64,000 nucleotides of DNA from Halobacteriales archaeon QS_4_69_225 (GCA_003020965.1 PXRL01000006.1:1-64000); one strand, 5' to 3'. Shown: positions 27,640-36,487, counted from the stretch's first letter. Notes: generated from the letters alone by a model not told the origin. Program-made: numbers and translations.

Positions 27640-27930
27640 CCTTTTTCGGCGTCGAGTTTCCTCGCGCGCCTTCGGCGCGCTGCGGGAACCACTCCTTGAA
27701 AAACGTCGATGAAAAAAGCCGGCGGCTCGCTCACTTCGTCCACTCGCCGCCGGTGAACCGCTCGCGCGCCTGCGGCGCGCTCGCGGATAGTCATCTCTGC
27801 CTTCCCAGGACAAGCATCCGCGCGAGCGGAGCGAGCGCGGTTCCCGGCGACGAGCGAACGAAGTGAGCGAGTCGCCGTAGCGCGCGCGGACTGAAGCGAG
27901 CGGAGCGAGCGAAAGGAGCACGCGCGCATA
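27640..27930. repeat. hairpin chain in a 402-bp gap
   Basis: No gene is seen between the halocyanin start and the peptidase stop. Inverted repeats follow one another: CGCGCGCC-ttc-GGCGCGC near 27660-27680, CCGGCGG...CCGCCGG near 27719-27755, CGCGCGCCTGC-GGCGCGC near 27764-27781, GCGAC...GTCGC near 27849-27876, and words such as GAGCGGAGCGAGC between them. Composition is far from coding. They resemble the chains at 3300-3574 and 39660-39960. Confidence 0.6.
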
Positions 27931-27934
27931 TTTT

Positions 27935-27991
27935 CCCCAAGTTTTTGCCGCGAGGCGCGGCTCCGCCGCGCCGAGCGTGCAAAAAGTGGGG
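27935..27991 (-). terminator. stem-loop terminator after the M42 peptidase gene
   Basis: Arms CCCCAAGTTTTTGC (27935-27948) and GCAAAAAGTGGGG (27979-27991) pair almost perfectly and enclose a second hairpin GGCGCGG...CCGCGCC. On the minus strand the first arm ends in a run of T, immediately after the peptidase stop at 27995. This fits archaeal U-rich termination. Confidence 0.6.
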
Positions 27992-27994
27992 GTA

Positions 27995-29045
27995 TTAGAG
28001 CCTATAGTCGTGGGCGCCGTCCTCGCTCTCGAGAAAGCCGACGAGCAGGTCGACGGCGGCTGCGACGTCGGCCTCGTGGACGCACTCCGTCGGCGTGTGG
28101 AGGTACCGTGTCGGAACGGAGATGGCGCCGGCCGGCGTCGCCCCGGAGCCGCCCTGGAGCCCGCCGGTGTCGGTGCCGCCGGACGACAGCACCTCGAGCT
28201 GGTGGTCGATTCCCTCCCGCTCGGCGACCGCCCGGAGCCGGCGGTGGACCTTGTGGCTGGTGATGACGCTGCCGTCCTTCAGCTTGATGCCGGCGCCCTC
28301 GCCGAGTTCCGTCACCTGTTCGCCGTCGGCGAACCCGGGGACGTCGTTGGCTACCGTGGTGTCGACGGCGACGACCAGATCGGGGTCGAGGTCGACGCCG
28401 AGGGCCGACGCTCCCCGGAGGCCGACCTCCTCCTGGGTGGTCGCCGCGAGGTGGACGTCGACCGCCGGGGAATCGAGCCGGCGGGCAGCCGCCAGCATCG
28501 CGAACACCGAGACGCGGTTGTCCAGCGACTTGCCGGCGACGAACTCGCCGACCCGTTCGGTCGACTGGGCCATCGTCACCAGGTTGCCGACGGAGACGCG
28601 GTCGGCGACCGTCTCGGCGTCCAGCCCGAGGTCGACGTGGACGTCCTCGACGGCGGGGTCGGCCTCAAGGTCGTCGTCGTCGAGCGTGTGCGGCGGCGTC
28701 GACCCGATGACCCCCCGGGATGTCGCCGTCGTCGGCGTGGACGGTCACCTGCTGGGCGCGCAGCACCCGCGGGTCCCACCCGCCGAGTGCCTCCAGCCCC
28801 AGGAACCCGTCGTCGACGTGTCTCACCATGAATCCGATCTCGTCCATGTGGGCGGCGACGAGGACGTCGTAGTCGGCGTCGCCGTCGACGGTGCCGACGA
28901 GGTTGCCCATGGCGTCCGACCGGACGCGGTCGACGTGCGGCGCGATGGCCTCCCGGACCCGCTCGCGGACGCGGTCCTCGTACCCCGGGACCCCCCGTTC
29001 TTCCGTCAGGGAAACGAGTAGCTCGTAGTCGAGATCGTCGCGCAT
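27995..29045 (-). pseudogene. M42-family aminopeptidase/endoglucanase with one-base frameshift
   Basis: Self-assembling metallo-aminopeptidase of about 349 aa if intact. The 5' portion (MRDDLDYELLVSLTEERGVPGYE ... VLVAAHMDEIGFMV) reads to HADDGDIPG. The frame then changes and resumes with NLVTMAQSTERVGEFVAGKSLDNR, LAATTQEEVGLRGA, TPAGAISVPTRYLHTP and SEDGAHDYRL. Metal ligands (AAHMDE, DNR, TQEEVG, VAVDTT, HTP) are present across both parts. The break is at the C6 run 28711-28716 (plus strand). Removing one C restores the frame, so a homopolymer sequencing error is more likely than decay. Divergent from the isoprenyl synthase at 29161. Confidence 0.85.
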
Positions 29046-29130
29046 ACTCCGCCTGTGGCCCGCAGTGGCATAAGCGGTGAGATTCGCGCGGACGTACGAT
29101 CCGGCCCTGAGGCTGGCCCCCACGGGAGGG

Positions 29131-29137
29131 TTTTTAC
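29131..29137 (+). promoter_or_regulatory. TATA-like box of the isoprenyl synthase gene
   Basis: TTTTTAC lies 24-30 bases before the ATG at 29161. Confidence 0.45.
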
Positions 29138-29160
29138 TCCCGCACCGCGAGGTCCGACAC

Positions 29161-30222
29161 ATGCACGGGGCACTCGAGGAGTGGCGACCGACGGTCGACG
29201 AGACCATCGAGTCGCTGCTCCCGCGGGCGGCCGACGACGCGTATCTCACGGAGTTCTTCGGCGAGGCGACCTACGCCTACGACTCGGCGGCCATCGAGAG
29301 CGCGCTTTCGGCGCCCATCTGGGACCTGCTGGACCGCGGCGGCAAGCGCTGGCGGGCGGTGCTGTTCCTGCTGCTCGTCGACGCCCTCGGCGAGGACCCC
29401 GAGGCCTACCGCGAGTACGCCGCGGTGCCGGAGATCCTCCACAACGGCACCATCATCGTCGACGACGTCGAGGACGGCGCCACCCACCGCCGGGGGAGTC
29501 GCGCGCTGCACCACGTCCACGGCACCGACGTCGCGCTGAACGCCGGCAACGCCATGTACTTCCTGCCGCTGAAGATCATCACCCGCAACCCCGCGGGGCT
29601 GTCGGCCGAGGCCCGGCTGGCTGCCTACGAGATGCTCACCCACGAGCTCAACCGGACCCACCTCGGCCAGGGGATGGACATCTGCTGGCACAACGACAAG
29701 GAGGTCGGCGTCTCCGAGCCGGAGTACCTGGAGATGTGCGCCTGCAAGACGGGCTGTCTCGGCCGCATCGTCGCCCGGCTGGCGGCCATCGTCACCGGCA
29801 GCGACGACGCGGAGGCCGACCTCGCCGCCTACGCGGAGGAAATGGCCGTCGCCTTCCAGATCGCCGACGACGTCCTCGACGTCGAACACGCCGCCGAGGA
29901 GGGCGGCGCGTTCGGCAAGGGCGTCGGCAACGACGTCCGGGAGGGCAAGAAGACGCTGATGGTCATCCACGCCGCCGAACACGCTCCGCCGGCCGACGTC
30001 GCCCGCTTGGAGGAGCTGCTGTGGGCCGAGGACAACACCGACGCGGAGGTCCGTGAGGTCATCTCCGTTCTCGAGTCGGCCGGCAGCGTCGAGTACGCCC
30101 GCGGCGTCGCCGAGGATCTCGCCGCCAGCGCCAAGACCCACCTCGCGGGGCTGGACCTGGCGCCGGAGCCGACCGAGAAGCTCGCCGGCTTCGCCGATTT
30201 CGTCGTCCAGCGGGAGATCTGA
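29161..30222 (+). CDS. isoprenyl (polyprenyl) diphosphate synthase
   Basis: Chain-elongating prenyltransferase of 353 aa. First aspartate-rich motif DDVEDGATHRRG and second motif QIADDVLDVE are both intact, along with GGKRWRAVLFLLL and the Lys-rich GKKTLMVIH after the second motif. It builds C20 or longer precursors for archaeal lipids or quinone tails. Chain length cannot be read, but the bulky residues before the first motif are not the short-chain pattern. ATG 29161 matches family start and promoter spacing, against an upstream in-frame ATG at 29077. Confidence 0.9.
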   Translation: MHGALEEWRPTVDETIESLLPRAADDAYLTEFFGEATYAYDSAAIESALSAPIWDLLDRGGKRWRAVLFLLLVDALGEDPEAYREYAAVPEILHNGTIIVDDVEDGATHRRGSRALHHVHGTDVALNAGNAMYFLPLKIITRNPAGLSAEARLAAYEMLTHELNRTHLGQGMDICWHNDKEVGVSEPEYLEMCACKTGCLGRIVARLAAIVTGSDDAEADLAAYAEEMAVAFQIADDVLDVEHAAEEGGAFGKGVGNDVREGKKTLMVIHAAEHAPPADVARLEELLWAEDNTDAEVREVISVLESAGSVEYARGVAEDLAASAKTHLAGLDLAPEPTEKLAGFADFVVQREI

Positions 30223-30345
30223 GGCCGACCGTCGACGCCCGTACATCCCGACTTCGTGGAGAGGAAACCGGCCGCAACGGTCGGTACGAGCCCGGGTCTC
30301 CGGATTTGAAAACACATTAATGGACGCCGTGGCGACCGTCTACGC

Positions 30346-30783
30346 ATGGACCCGTCGGTGACGCTGTTCGGCCCGGTCGACACGTACCTGGCACCGGTGA
30401 TCGGCTACGTGATGCTCGGCCTCATCGTCCTCAACGTCGCCGGCCGCGGCCTCGAGTACCGCCGCGTCGCCGCGCAGGCGGAGCAGGGCGCCGACGCCAT
30501 CAGCCGTCACCCGCTCCGGGTCGCAACGAACTTCCTGCTCGTCGTCGGCGGCTTCTACTACCTCACCGTCGAGCGCCACGCCGGGCTGATCGTCTCGCTG
30601 CTCGTCGTCGGACTCTTCCTGACGGATTTCTTCGAGTTCGAGTCCCGCCGGGTCGAGGCCCGCCAGGGGTGGGACGTCGAGCGCCCGTGGGGCGCCATCG
30701 GCGCCTCGACCGTCGCGCTGCTGTACATCGCCTACCAGACGCTGTTTTTCATCGTCAAGCCGGTCTGGAGCGCGGTCGTCTGA
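30346..30783 (+). CDS. uncharacterised membrane protein
   Basis: A 145-aa integral membrane protein with about four spans (residues about 15-35, 60-78, 80-100 and 122-140). The sequence has two loops rich in Arg and Glu. No family motif is recognised. The ATG is 30346 with weak TATA-like ACATTAATG directly upstream. It is unlikely to belong to the isoprenyl synthase operon, being 124 bp away. Confidence 0.65.
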   Translation: MDPSVTLFGPVDTYLAPVIGYVMLGLIVLNVAGRGLEYRRVAAQAEQGADAISRHPLRVATNFLLVVGGFYYLTVERHAGLIVSLLVVGLFLTDFFEFESRRVEARQGWDVERPWGAIGASTVALLYIAYQTLFFIVKPVWSAVV

Positions 30784-30792
30784 CCGCCACGG

Positions 30793-30826
30793 GCCGCCCT
30801 CGGTCCGACACCGGGCGGCGGCTTTT
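30793..30826 (+). terminator. hairpin with T run after the membrane-protein gene
   Basis: GCCGCCC (30793-30799) pairs with GGGCGGC (30813-30819), followed by GGCTTTT. The rest of the gap to 30964 holds further short hairpins (GACTC-CCGC-GAGTC and others) and no gene. Confidence 0.5.
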
Positions 30827-30964
30827 GGCTTCTGGTCCTGGACGAAGAAGCGGAACGAGCCTCGCCGTGGCTCGTACCGACTCCCGCGAGTCGTTACCGC
30901 CGTGCATCGAGCGGCCCGGCGCATCGCCCGCCGGCTCTGCCGTGTCGAAAGCTACCGCTGACCG

Positions 30965-31237
30965 CTATCGGGCGCCGGCGTCGTCCTCGAGATACGCGCG
31001 CAGCTCGCGGAAGACCGGGATACCGATCCAGAAGGCGAAAACGCCGAAGATGACGAACCACGTCGTGACGTCGCGCAGCAGCAGCGCGAACTGGGCGTAG
31101 GTTCCGGGGTCTTCCGGCGGCCGTGCGATGAGCTGGGTGCCCTCGAAGCTCTCGGTCGTCAGCCACGCGGAGATGGTCATCCACACCATCCCGCCGCCGG
31201 TGAGTATGGCGAACCCCTTGGCGAACTCGTCAGCCAT
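30965..31237 (-). CDS. small membrane protein of the bc-complex gene cluster
   Basis: A 90-aa protein with two membrane spans (GFAILTGGGMVWMTISAWL and TTWFVIFGVFAFWIGIPVF). Its start overlaps the end of the next upstream gene by 8 bases, so it is translated with it. I do not recognise a function. It probably forms part of, or assembles with, the cytochrome bc complex encoded upstream. Confidence 0.65.
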   Translation of the reverse strand: MADEFAKGFAILTGGGMVWMTISAWLTTESFEGTQLIARPPEDPGTYAQFALLLRDVTTWFVIFGVFAFWIGIPVFRELRAYLEDDAGAR

Positions 31238-31574
31238 CGCCCGATTCTTCGTCCGTGCCGGTTTTAGCCTTTCCCATCTCGGCGGTCCGGAACCGCGTCG
31301 AGAAGGCGTACACGGCGCTGCCGCCGACGATCAGCCCGAGTCCCAGCGCGACGACCGGGAGACTCACCTCGTCGGGGCTGGCCGTCGCCCGCTTCGTGCC
31401 ACGGTCCAGCAGGACGAACCCCCCGAGAATGGCGACGATGGCGATGAGCGTCGAGAACACCGTGACCGTCTTGTACATCCGCAGCGGGACGACGATGTCC
31501 CGACCCGCCGGCGCGCCCTCGTTCTCCGGCGACGTGTCGCCGCCGTCCGGCGTCTCGCCCGTCTCGTCGCTCAT
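31230..31574 (-). CDS. small membrane protein of the bc-complex gene cluster
   Basis: A 114-aa protein with an acidic N-terminus (about 25 residues), then two hydrophobic helices (VFSTLIAIVAILGGFVLL and VVALGLGLIVGGSAVYAF). It is encoded 116 bases downstream of the cytochrome b C-terminal gene on the same strand, so probably co-transcribed. Function unknown. Confidence 0.65.
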   Translation of the reverse strand: MSDETGETPDGGDTSPENEGAPAGRDIVVPLRMYKTVTVFSTLIAIVAILGGFVLLDRGTKRATASPDEVSLPVVALGLGLIVGGSAVYAFSTRFRTAEMGKAKTGTDEESGDG

Positions 31575-31690
31575 TGTCTGCGGAAGACGGGCCGTGGGAG
31601 TAAAACTGCCGGAACCGACGGAGAGCCATCGTCACGGAGCGACCGCGCGACGCGCGCGGCGGAGCAGAAGCGAAGCGCGAACCGGCGGCG

Positions 31691-32548
31691 TTATTTCGGC
31701 GGCCGCAGCCGGAAGTACCGCCGGTTGAGCTCGAACATGTATCCCTCGCGCATCGTCTTCAGCACCGCGTAGGCGAGAAACGCCGCCACCAGCGGCAGCA
31801 GGAACGTCACGTCGAACAGCTCGTGGTTGCCGATGGGGAAGGTCGCGGCGATGAGGTTCTTCACCGCCAGCGCCGCGATGGTGAACGCGAAGACGACGCC
31901 GCCGACGCCCAGCGCCGCCCAGCCGGGTTCCTCGACGGGCCGACGGGCGGCGCCTTTGTTGAGGAACGGCACCATCGCGATGATACTGACGACCACCAGG
32001 TTCGCGACCACGCCGTAGACGCGGTCGCTGACGAGCTTCTCGCCGCCGAGCAGCGCCAGCTCGGGGTTGAGCGGCGTCAGTTTCAACAGCCCGAACGACC
32101 AGTACAGATACCAGTCCGGCAGGATGACCGCCGGCGTCGAGTTGGCGTTCGCCGGCCCCGGTAGGTGCGGCGGCACCGCCGCCGCCAGGAAGAACATCGC
32201 CCCGATGAAGAAGGAGGTGATGGCCAGGTTGCGGATCATCTCGTGGGGCCACGTCGGGAACGCCAGCACGTCCCGTTCGACGTAGTCGGAGGCCCGCCGG
32301 AGGTCCTCGTCCTCCCGGCGGGAGCGCTCGAAGTACTCGTAGGTGAGCCGCGACAGCCCCTGGGTGCGCTGTTTCCGCTCGGACCAGGTCGGCGCCTGGT
32401 CGTCCTGCGGAACGATGCCGCCGTCGGACCGTGTATCGCTCCCGCCGTCCGTTCGCACGGCCCGACGGGCCTCCGAGCCCTCCGGCTCGGAGATGTCGTC
32501 GGTCCGTGGCTCGGTGCTGTCGTCGGTGTCGGTTCTTTTCCCGCTCAT
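31691..32548 (-). CDS. cytochrome b C-terminal subunit (PetD-like)
   Basis: Second half of the split cytochrome b in the haloarchaeal bc-type complex (285 aa). A long acidic, low-complexity head (about 60 residues) leads to FERSRREDEDLRRASDYV. Membrane helices follow from about residue 105, and ILPDWYLYWSFGLLKLTPLN is the conserved quinol-site (PDWY) segment of subunit IV/cytochrome b. Stop TAA 31691; ATG 32548 lies 2 bases after the stop of the N-terminal half. Confidence 0.88.
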   Translation of the reverse strand: MSGKRTDTDDSTEPRTDDISEPEGSEARRAVRTDGGSDTRSDGGIVPQDDQAPTWSERKQRTQGLSRLTYEYFERSRREDEDLRRASDYVERDVLAFPTWPHEMIRNLAITSFFIGAMFFLAAAVPPHLPGPANANSTPAVILPDWYLYWSFGLLKLTPLNPELALLGGEKLVSDRVYGVVANLVVVSIIAMVPFLNKGAARRPVEEPGWAALGVGGVVFAFTIAALAVKNLIAATFPIGNHELFDVTFLLPLVAAFLAYAVLKTMREGYMFELNRRYFRLRPPK

Positions 32549-32550
32549 CG

Positions 32551-33360
32551 TTAGTGGGGTTCCGCGATGCCCTGCATCCAGACGATACCGATGTGGACGG
32601 CGATGAGGCCGGTCACCACGAACGGCAGCAGGAAGACGTGTAGGATGTACATCCGCTGTAGCGTCGCCTCGCCGAGGGTGAAGCCGCCGAAGACGAGCTG
32701 GGCGACCCACTCGCCGATCAGCGGGATCGACAGCGCCATCTCGACGCCGATCTGGCCCGCCCAGTACGAGAGCTGGCTCCACGGCAGCAGATAGCCCGTG
32801 TAGCCGAACACCATCGTCAGCGAGATGAGGACGATACCGATGATCCAGTTCAGCTCCCGCGGTTCCTTGTACGCACCCGTGAAGTACACCCGCAGCATGT
32901 GCAGGAACACGGCGGCGGTCATCACCTGCGCGGACCACCGATGGAGGCTCCGGAGGAAGAGTCCGAAGTTCAGATCGCCCATGATGAACAGGACGTTCGA
33001 GTACGCGACCGTCCGGAGGGTCTCCCCGCCGACCGTCTGCGTCGACGGGGCGTAGTAGAAGCCCAACAGCGCGCCGCTTATCGCGGCGACGACGTAGGCG
33101 ATGGTACTGAACGACCCCAGGGCGTACAGGGGGTACCAGTACCAGAACTTGTTGTCGAGGTTGTACTGTTCGGTGTGGCTCTTCGGCATCTGGAGGTTCG
33201 TCTTGTAGTACATGTCCTCCAGCAGCTCCAGGTAGTCGACGATGCGGAGCCGCCGGTCGAGCCAGATGAGCGCCGTCAGATACACCTCCTCGATCGGCGA
33301 GAGGTCCTTGCTTTCCATCCACGCTCCGTGGTCGTAGTCGTCTTTGCGTTCGAGGCTCAT
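32551..33360 (-). CDS. cytochrome b N-terminal subunit (PetB-like)
   Basis: Carries the two b-type hemes (269 aa). Heme-ligand histidines are in the pairs LHRWSAQVMTAAVFLH (14 apart) and MYILHVFLLPFVVTGLIAVH (15 apart). A long soluble N-terminus of about 75 residues precedes four membrane helices. The next gene downstream is the C-terminal half, so the protein is split as in cyanobacterial b6f. It is followed by PetD-like at a 2-base gap and preceded by the Rieske gene at a 2-base gap. Confidence 0.92.
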   Translation of the reverse strand: MSLERKDDYDHGAWMESKDLSPIEEVYLTALIWLDRRLRIVDYLELLEDMYYKTNLQMPKSHTEQYNLDNKFWYWYPLYALGSFSTIAYVVAAISGALLGFYYAPSTQTVGGETLRTVAYSNVLFIMGDLNFGLFLRSLHRWSAQVMTAAVFLHMLRVYFTGAYKEPRELNWIIGIVLISLTMVFGYTGYLLPWSQLSYWAGQIGVEMALSIPLIGEWVAQLVFGGFTLGEATLQRMYILHVFLLPFVVTGLIAVHIGIVWMQGIAEPH

Positions 33361-33362
33361 TG

Positions 33363-34211
33363 CTATGGTCTGGGAAGGGAGATGAACGTCTCGAAACTGG
33401 GGCTGAACGGATCGTACTGCGACTGGTGGCACTGGCAGTAGATGCCGTCTTCGATGTCGTACTGTGCGGCGTTCTCGCTGACCTTGTAGCCGGGAACGCA
33501 GCAGAAGTGCGTACAGACGTTCAGATACGCGATGATGCCCCGACTGGAGGCCCCGGAGAACCACTCGCCGACCTCGTCGTCCCGCTGGGCCTTCTCCTCG
33601 ATCAACGTGCTGCGGATGACCGTCACCGGCAGTTGGCCGTCGAGGCCCTCCGAGCGCCAGGTGGTCTGGGCGGGCTTGCCGACGCCGTCGGAGCCGACTT
33701 CGTTGCCCCACTCCTCGTAGTCGGCGAAGTCCTCGACGTTGAGCCGGTCGCCCTCCGACAGCGCGTCGGCCTGCCACCCGTAGTCGGCGTCGCCGGGCGC
33801 GACGGACTTGAAGTAGTTCTCGGCGTCGGTGTTCGGCTGGACGCCCTCGGCGTTCTGGCGGCCGCAGTACTGGAACCACTCCGTCGAGTAGGTCCGACCG
33901 CCGACCTCCGTCTCGGCGACCTGGTAGGTGGTGCCGCCCTCGGTGACCTCCTCGGCTTCCGGCCAGACGCCGCGGATGTCGCCGGCGTCGTCGATTTCGA
34001 CCGGGATGTACGGCATCCCGCGGGGCGCCGGCCCGCCGACGAGACTGAGGCCGACGAACGGCGTCGGGCCGCCGCCGCCGCCGGACGGCTGGGTCGTCAG
34101 GTTCACGCTCGCCGCGCCGCTGACGCCGACGCCGGACAGCGCCGCGCTCCCGACGACGCCCTTCACGAACCGTCGCCGGCCGGACTCGCTGGGGTACTTG
34201 TCCTCGCTCAT
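33363..34211 (-). CDS. Rieske iron-sulfur protein
   Basis: Electron-transfer subunit of the bc-type complex (282 aa). It has a Tat motif with RRRFVKG and one membrane anchor at about residues 14-36. The [2Fe-2S] ligands are C233-T-H235 (box CTHFCC) and C259-Q-C261-H262 in box CQCHQSQYD. C238 and C261 can form the stabilising disulfide. The ATG overlaps the upstream membrane protein's last codon region (34208-34211). It passes electrons from quinol to the halocyanin encoded at 34606. Confidence 0.93.
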   Translation of the reverse strand: MSEDKYPSESGRRRFVKGVVGSAALSGVGVSGAASVNLTTQPSGGGGGPTPFVGLSLVGGPAPRGMPYIPVEIDDAGDIRGVWPEAEEVTEGGTTYQVAETEVGGRTYSTEWFQYCGRQNAEGVQPNTDAENYFKSVAPGDADYGWQADALSEGDRLNVEDFADYEEWGNEVGSDGVGKPAQTTWRSEGLDGQLPVTVIRSTLIEEKAQRDDEVGEWFSGASSRGIIAYLNVCTHFCCVPGYKVSENAAQYDIEDGIYCQCHQSQYDPFSPSFETFISLPRP

Positions 34212-34603
34212 CGCTTGTAGTACGGGTAGACGGCTCGTTTCAACTTCTCGACCGCCCCGTCCGTGATCTCTTCGCCGTACATGTCGTCTTCCTCGACGTA
34301 GAGGTCCTCCCACTTGCGGCGGCGTTTCTTCACCACCATCACGTCCGGGAGGAACTCCTTGCGGTACAGCAGCAGGATGAACGCGAGGTTGATGAACACG
34401 CCCGCGAGCAGCAGCCCGAGCAGCACGTTACCGGCCTCCGAGCCCGTGGAGGTGCCGACGGCCCACCCGGCCGTCAGCCCGTAGGTGAACACGCCGACGA
34501 GCACGACCTGTGCCACCGACAGGATGACGATCGTGATGGCCGCGACCGTGCTTTCCCGCGCCGGTTCGTACCGATGGATCGCGCCGTAGCTGTTGTCCGA
34601 CAT
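34208..34603 (-). CDS. membrane protein of the bc-complex cluster
   Basis: A 131-aa protein with two membrane spans (VAAITIVILSVAQVVLVGVF and NVLLGLLLAGVFINLAFILLL) and a basic-then-acidic C-terminal tail (KKRRRKWEDLYVEEDD). It lies between the halocyanin and Rieske genes with overlaps, so it is co-translated. I cannot assign a function, but the conserved position points to complex assembly or stability. Confidence 0.7.
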   Translation of the reverse strand: MSDNSYGAIHRYEPARESTVAAITIVILSVAQVVLVGVFTYGLTAGWAVGTSTGSEAGNVLLGLLLAGVFINLAFILLLYRKEFLPDVMVVKKRRRKWEDLYVEEDDMYGEEITDGAVEKLKRAVYPYYKR

Positions 34604-34605
34604 GG

Positions 34606-35262
34606 TCAGTCAGCCCCGCTGGAATGTGCCGATTCGCCGTACTTCAGCGTGAAGAACGTGAACACGAGCGACACCGACATCATCAACATTACGCTGATGC
34701 CGACCCAGTGTTCGTGGATGTCCACGCCGAACTCGATCGGCTCTTTGACCTCCGCGCCGGCCTCGATGGTCGTCGTCTCGACGTCGTCGCCGACGGCGAT
34801 GCCGCCCTTCATGCCCTGGCTCTGGTGAGGGCTGCAGTAGTAGGTGGTGATGCCGGCGTCGTCGTCGGTGAATTCGTACTCGTAGCTGCCCGATTCGACG
34901 GGGTCGCCGCTGTCGAGGCCGGCCGGGCCGTCGTTGGCGACGACGTTGTGGGCGCCGCCCTCGCCGGTCCACTCCCAGGTAACCGTCGTTCCGGGGGAGA
35001 TCCAGATCGCCGGCGGGTCGAATGCGAGGCCGCCGCCGGCGCCGACCTCGACGGTCACGGCGTCCTCGCCGCGGGCATCGACGATGCCGTCCTCGCTGTA
35101 CCCGTTGGCGTCGTCGAGGAAGGACCCGAACGCGGGGACGGTCTCGCCGCCGCCACCGCCGCCCTCCTCGCCGCCGGCTGCCGCTGCCGGTTGTCCGGCG
35201 CCAACGGCCGCACCCGCCGCCGTCGCACCGCCGGCGGCGCGCACGAAGTCCCGGCGTCTCAT
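34606..35262 (-). CDS. halocyanin, copy 2 (bc-cluster member)
   Basis: Type 1 copper protein of 218 aa and first gene of the bc operon. Tat signal MRRRDFVRAAGG, Gly-rich linker, cupredoxin domain with His in GGAHNVV and CSPHQSQGM, then one C-terminal anchor (VGISVMLMMSVSLVFTFFTL). The core is nearly identical in DNA to copy 1 at 26930-27592. ATG 35262 is fixed by the palindromic TATA TTTAAA 26-31 bases upstream. It likely takes electrons from the Rieske protein. Confidence 0.93.
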   Translation of the reverse strand: MRRRDFVRAAGGATAAGAAVGAGQPAAAAGGEEGGGGGGETVPAFGSFLDDANGYSEDGIVDARGEDAVTVEVGAGGGLAFDPPAIWISPGTTVTWEWTGEGGAHNVVANDGPAGLDSGDPVESGSYEYEFTDDDAGITTYYCSPHQSQGMKGGIAVGDDVETTTIEAGAEVKEPIEFGVDIHEHWVGISVMLMMSVSLVFTFFTLKYGESAHSSGAD

Positions 35263-35287
35263 ACGGTGGAGGTCGGAGCCGTCGGAG

Positions 35288-35293
35288 TTTAAA
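35288..35293 (-). promoter_or_regulatory. promoter of the bc-complex operon
   Basis: TTTAAA lies 26-31 bases upstream of ATG 35262. Six or more genes run down to 30965 from here. Confidence 0.5.
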
Positions 35294-35338
35294 CCCAGCG
35301 ATGGCAGTCGTACGGACGCCACCGTCACCCGTTACCTG

Positions 35339-36370
35339 TCACTCGTCGCTCGGAAGCTCGTCGGCGTCGTCGTCCAGCGCCTCGCGGTGGACCCGTTCCA
35401 TGGCCTCCTCGAGGCGCCGGCCGCCGGCCTCGAAGGCCTCGTCCGGCAGGAAGTCGGGACGGTCGTCGCTGCCGGCGCCGACGGCCCGGAGCCGATCGCG
35501 GTACTGCTCGGCGCGCATCCGGTCGGACAGCCGGGCGTTGGCGACCGTCAGAAAGAGGAACCCGCCCATCACGACGAACAGAAAGCCGAGTGTCAGGACG
35601 ATGGCGCCGGCGAAGCCGATGTCGACGGCGCCGACGACGCTCGCCAGCCACACCAGCACGAAGCCGACCCCCGACAGCACCGTCGCGCCGGCGACGACCT
35701 GCAGCATCCGGTTGCCGAAGTCGCCGCTTCCCGACTCGATGCTGTCGGGATGCGGGAGCCCGGCGCCGTCGCCGACCTCCGGGACGTCGTAGGACTCCAT
35801 CGAGCAGAGCGCGACCATCGGCTCGATGTCCCGGAGGATCGTGCCGGTCCCGCGGACGGTGCCGTCCGGCCGGACGACGGCGTACCCCTCGTCGGAGTAG
35901 GCGACCACCCGGTCGGCGTCGCCCTCGCCGACCCGCTCGACGACGGCGAACACCTCCCGCCGCCGGACGTTCGACCGCAGCTCCCGCTCGACGCGGTCGA
36001 GCAGCCCCTTGCCGGTGAGCCACGAGTCGGGGTCGAACACCGCCTCCCACTCCTCGACCGACATCTCGGCCATCTCCGCGGCGCCGAACTCCTCGAAGTC
36101 GTACTGCTCCTCGACGCGGGCCCGCAGCTCCGCCGTCGACGGCTCCTCGTCGTCGCCGTCGTCCCCGTCGCCGTCGTCGGCGGTCTCGGTCCCGGTCTCG
36201 GCCTCGGTCCCGGTCCCGGCGCCGGTCCCGGGTTCGGCCTCAGCCTCGGAGTCGGAGCCGAAGTCGGTCTCCGTCTCGGCCTCGGAGCCAGAGTCGGAGT
36301 CGGACCTGGAGTCAGCCCCGGCCGTCTCCGACGGGTCGGCGTCGCCCTCGGGACCGCGGCTGTCGGCCAT
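35339..36370 (-). CDS. membrane protein with long acidic repeat head, next to bc operon
   Basis: A 343-aa protein. The first ~75 residues are a Ser/Glu/Thr/Gly/Asp low-complexity region with imperfect short repeats. A soluble domain (about 80-205) follows and two membrane helices (about 220-245 and 250-275), then a C-terminal acidic tail. It is encoded on the same strand just upstream of the halocyanin gene, 76 bp apart. Family unknown; it may accompany the respiratory complex. Confidence 0.7.
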   Translation of the reverse strand: MADSRGPEGDADPSETAGADSRSDSDSGSEAETETDFGSDSEAEAEPGTGAGTGTEAETGTETADDGDGDDGDDEEPSTAELRARVEEQYDFEEFGAAEMAEMSVEEWEAVFDPDSWLTGKGLLDRVERELRSNVRRREVFAVVERVGEGDADRVVAYSDEGYAVVRPDGTVRGTGTILRDIEPMVALCSMESYDVPEVGDGAGLPHPDSIESGSGDFGNRMLQVVAGATVLSGVGFVLVWLASVVGAVDIGFAGAIVLTLGFLFVVMGGFLFLTVANARLSDRMRAEQYRDRLRAVGAGSDDRPDFLPDEAFEAGGRRLEEAMERVHREALDDDADELPSDE

Positions 36371-36487
36371 CGTCGGCCGTTGGACGGTCGGCGGCTTACC
36401 TCTTTTGAACGGGACGAGGCGATATTCAGATAAGAATCGATTGACAGGCCAGTTTCTGCCGGCCGGTCAACTAACTCCTGGCGGACT

